Source of the DNA: Erpobdella octoculata
Taxonomy: Eukaryota > Annelida > Clitellata > Hirudinida > Erpobdellidae
Assembly: GCA_963978895.1 (NCBI GenBank)
Contig: OZ022242.1
Coordinates: 5,341,359 to 5,405,358, forward strand
Reading direction: 5' to 3'
DNA: 64,000 bases
Shown piece after piece: positions 63,320-64,000 of this stretch. The notes below the pieces were generated by a model. It searched no databases and was not told where the DNA came from. It saw nothing but the letters and a program-made list of their open reading frames with translations. Numbering within the stretch: the stretch's first letter is position 1; each line of letters starts with the position of its first letter. Both the position numbers and the translations under genes were made by a program.

Positions 63320-64000
63320 TCTGGTGGTGAGAAAACAAATGCTTCCTCAAAAAGCGAGGGGGAAGAAATTTTTCTTGGCCCCCAGGAGGGAGGAGGATCT
63401 GCTTCTAGCAGCCAGGGAGATTGGCGTCCCTGCTTTTTATAGCTATACGTGGTGACATGCCACCCCCGTGGTACATTCCGGATATTTCAGTCAGTCAGCA
63501 ATTTATATTCACGTTATAGCTGATAGGAATCACAGATAATCACAGTTTTGCCTACTTGAATGTTTTTTATTTTAATTAACAATTTCCTCCACAACTATAG
63601 TTGTGACTATAGTCACTAGCAGCTTTTCTTTCGATGAAAGACTGATATCCTACAGCGGGGTTTAGAGGTATGACCCCGTTAGTTAAGGGGTTTAGAGATT
63701 TTTTTATAGCAGAGCTGCTTTTTGTCTACATATTTTATAACGCATGTGACGCATATCAACAATTAACGAACAAAAAACAAAACGGTATAATCTATATTTT
63801 ATTCTGATAATTTGTAATTTACGTCATTACATGGACGTAGATAAAAGTTAGGGGTTCATGCTTCTTCGGAGGGGCCAGGAGGCAAGACGCAGACAACTTT
63901 TCCAACACAAATGACAAAACTGTAACGAAAAAATTTGAACAATTAATATATTTTTTTACTAAGATTTGGCACACGCCTTTTTCACGACAAGTCTTGCACA
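63320..64000. other. Right end of window, no gene recognised
   Basis: Contains overlapping palindromes at 63590-63615 and a GGGGTTTAGAG direct repeat at about 63657 and 63697. No supported coding region. Confidence 0.6.
63590..63615. repeat. Two overlapping perfect palindromes
   Basis: CACAACTATAGTTGTG (63590-63605) and TGACTATAGTCA (63604-63615), each centred on CTATAG. Confidence 0.9.

Overview
This is eukaryotic, AT-rich, heavily transposon-loaded DNA, most likely from an invertebrate animal. Evidence is the presence of Ty3/gypsy, CR1/L2-type non-LTR, hAT and Helitron elements, a tRNA-derived SINE, long (TA)n tracts, and one host-type gene with short GT-AG introns. No ribosomal RNA, CRISPR array or bacterial gene is visible. 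The species cannot be named from the sequence alone.

Left flank (1-7906). A Ty3/gypsy pol fragment (RNase H tail plus integrase) runs into a polypurine tract and an LTR. The LTR is split by a 5'-truncated non-LTR retrotransposon and a (TA)n tract. It is then followed by a primer-binding-site-like sequence, so the retrotransposon ends look tandemly joined. A 944-bp stretch is directly duplicated. A 1,247-bp hAT-like element with perfect 17-bp terminal repeats and an 8-bp target duplication sits inside a Helitron fragment.

Core (7907 to about 55911). Three direct copies of a 15-17.5 kb unit lie head to tail: unit 1 at 7907-25353, unit 2 at 25354-40416, unit 3 at 40417 to about 55911. Each carries one intact 582-codon single-exon gene for a leucine-rich-repeat-like protein of unknown function (9811-11559, 28079-29827, 43991-45739). 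The copies differ mainly by insertions and deletions. Unit-specific Helitrons lie at 12397-14513, 41980-43571 and 48406-50096. A hAT element is present in units 1 and 3 and absent from unit 2. A decayed RepHel Helitron carrying a SINE ends 15 bp before the start of units 2 and 3. Comparing the units gives clean empty sites that fix element ends to the base. The pattern of sharing conflicts from marker to marker, so the array has a mosaic history.

Right flank (55912-64000). A gypsy gag/protease pseudogene is interrupted by a repeat, which is itself interrupted by a 1,075-bp Helitron that contains a further small Helitron. AT-rich minisatellites follow. On the minus strand at 60947-62560 is a five-exon gene for a questin-oxidase-like protein, the clearest ordinary host gene here. 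Beyond it are a near-perfect 112-bp hairpin, a second copy of the SINE and a pair of overlapping perfect palindromes.

The genes do not form a pathway. The story is structural: transposons and tandem duplication have amplified one unknown LRR-like gene, beside a conventional metabolic-type gene.
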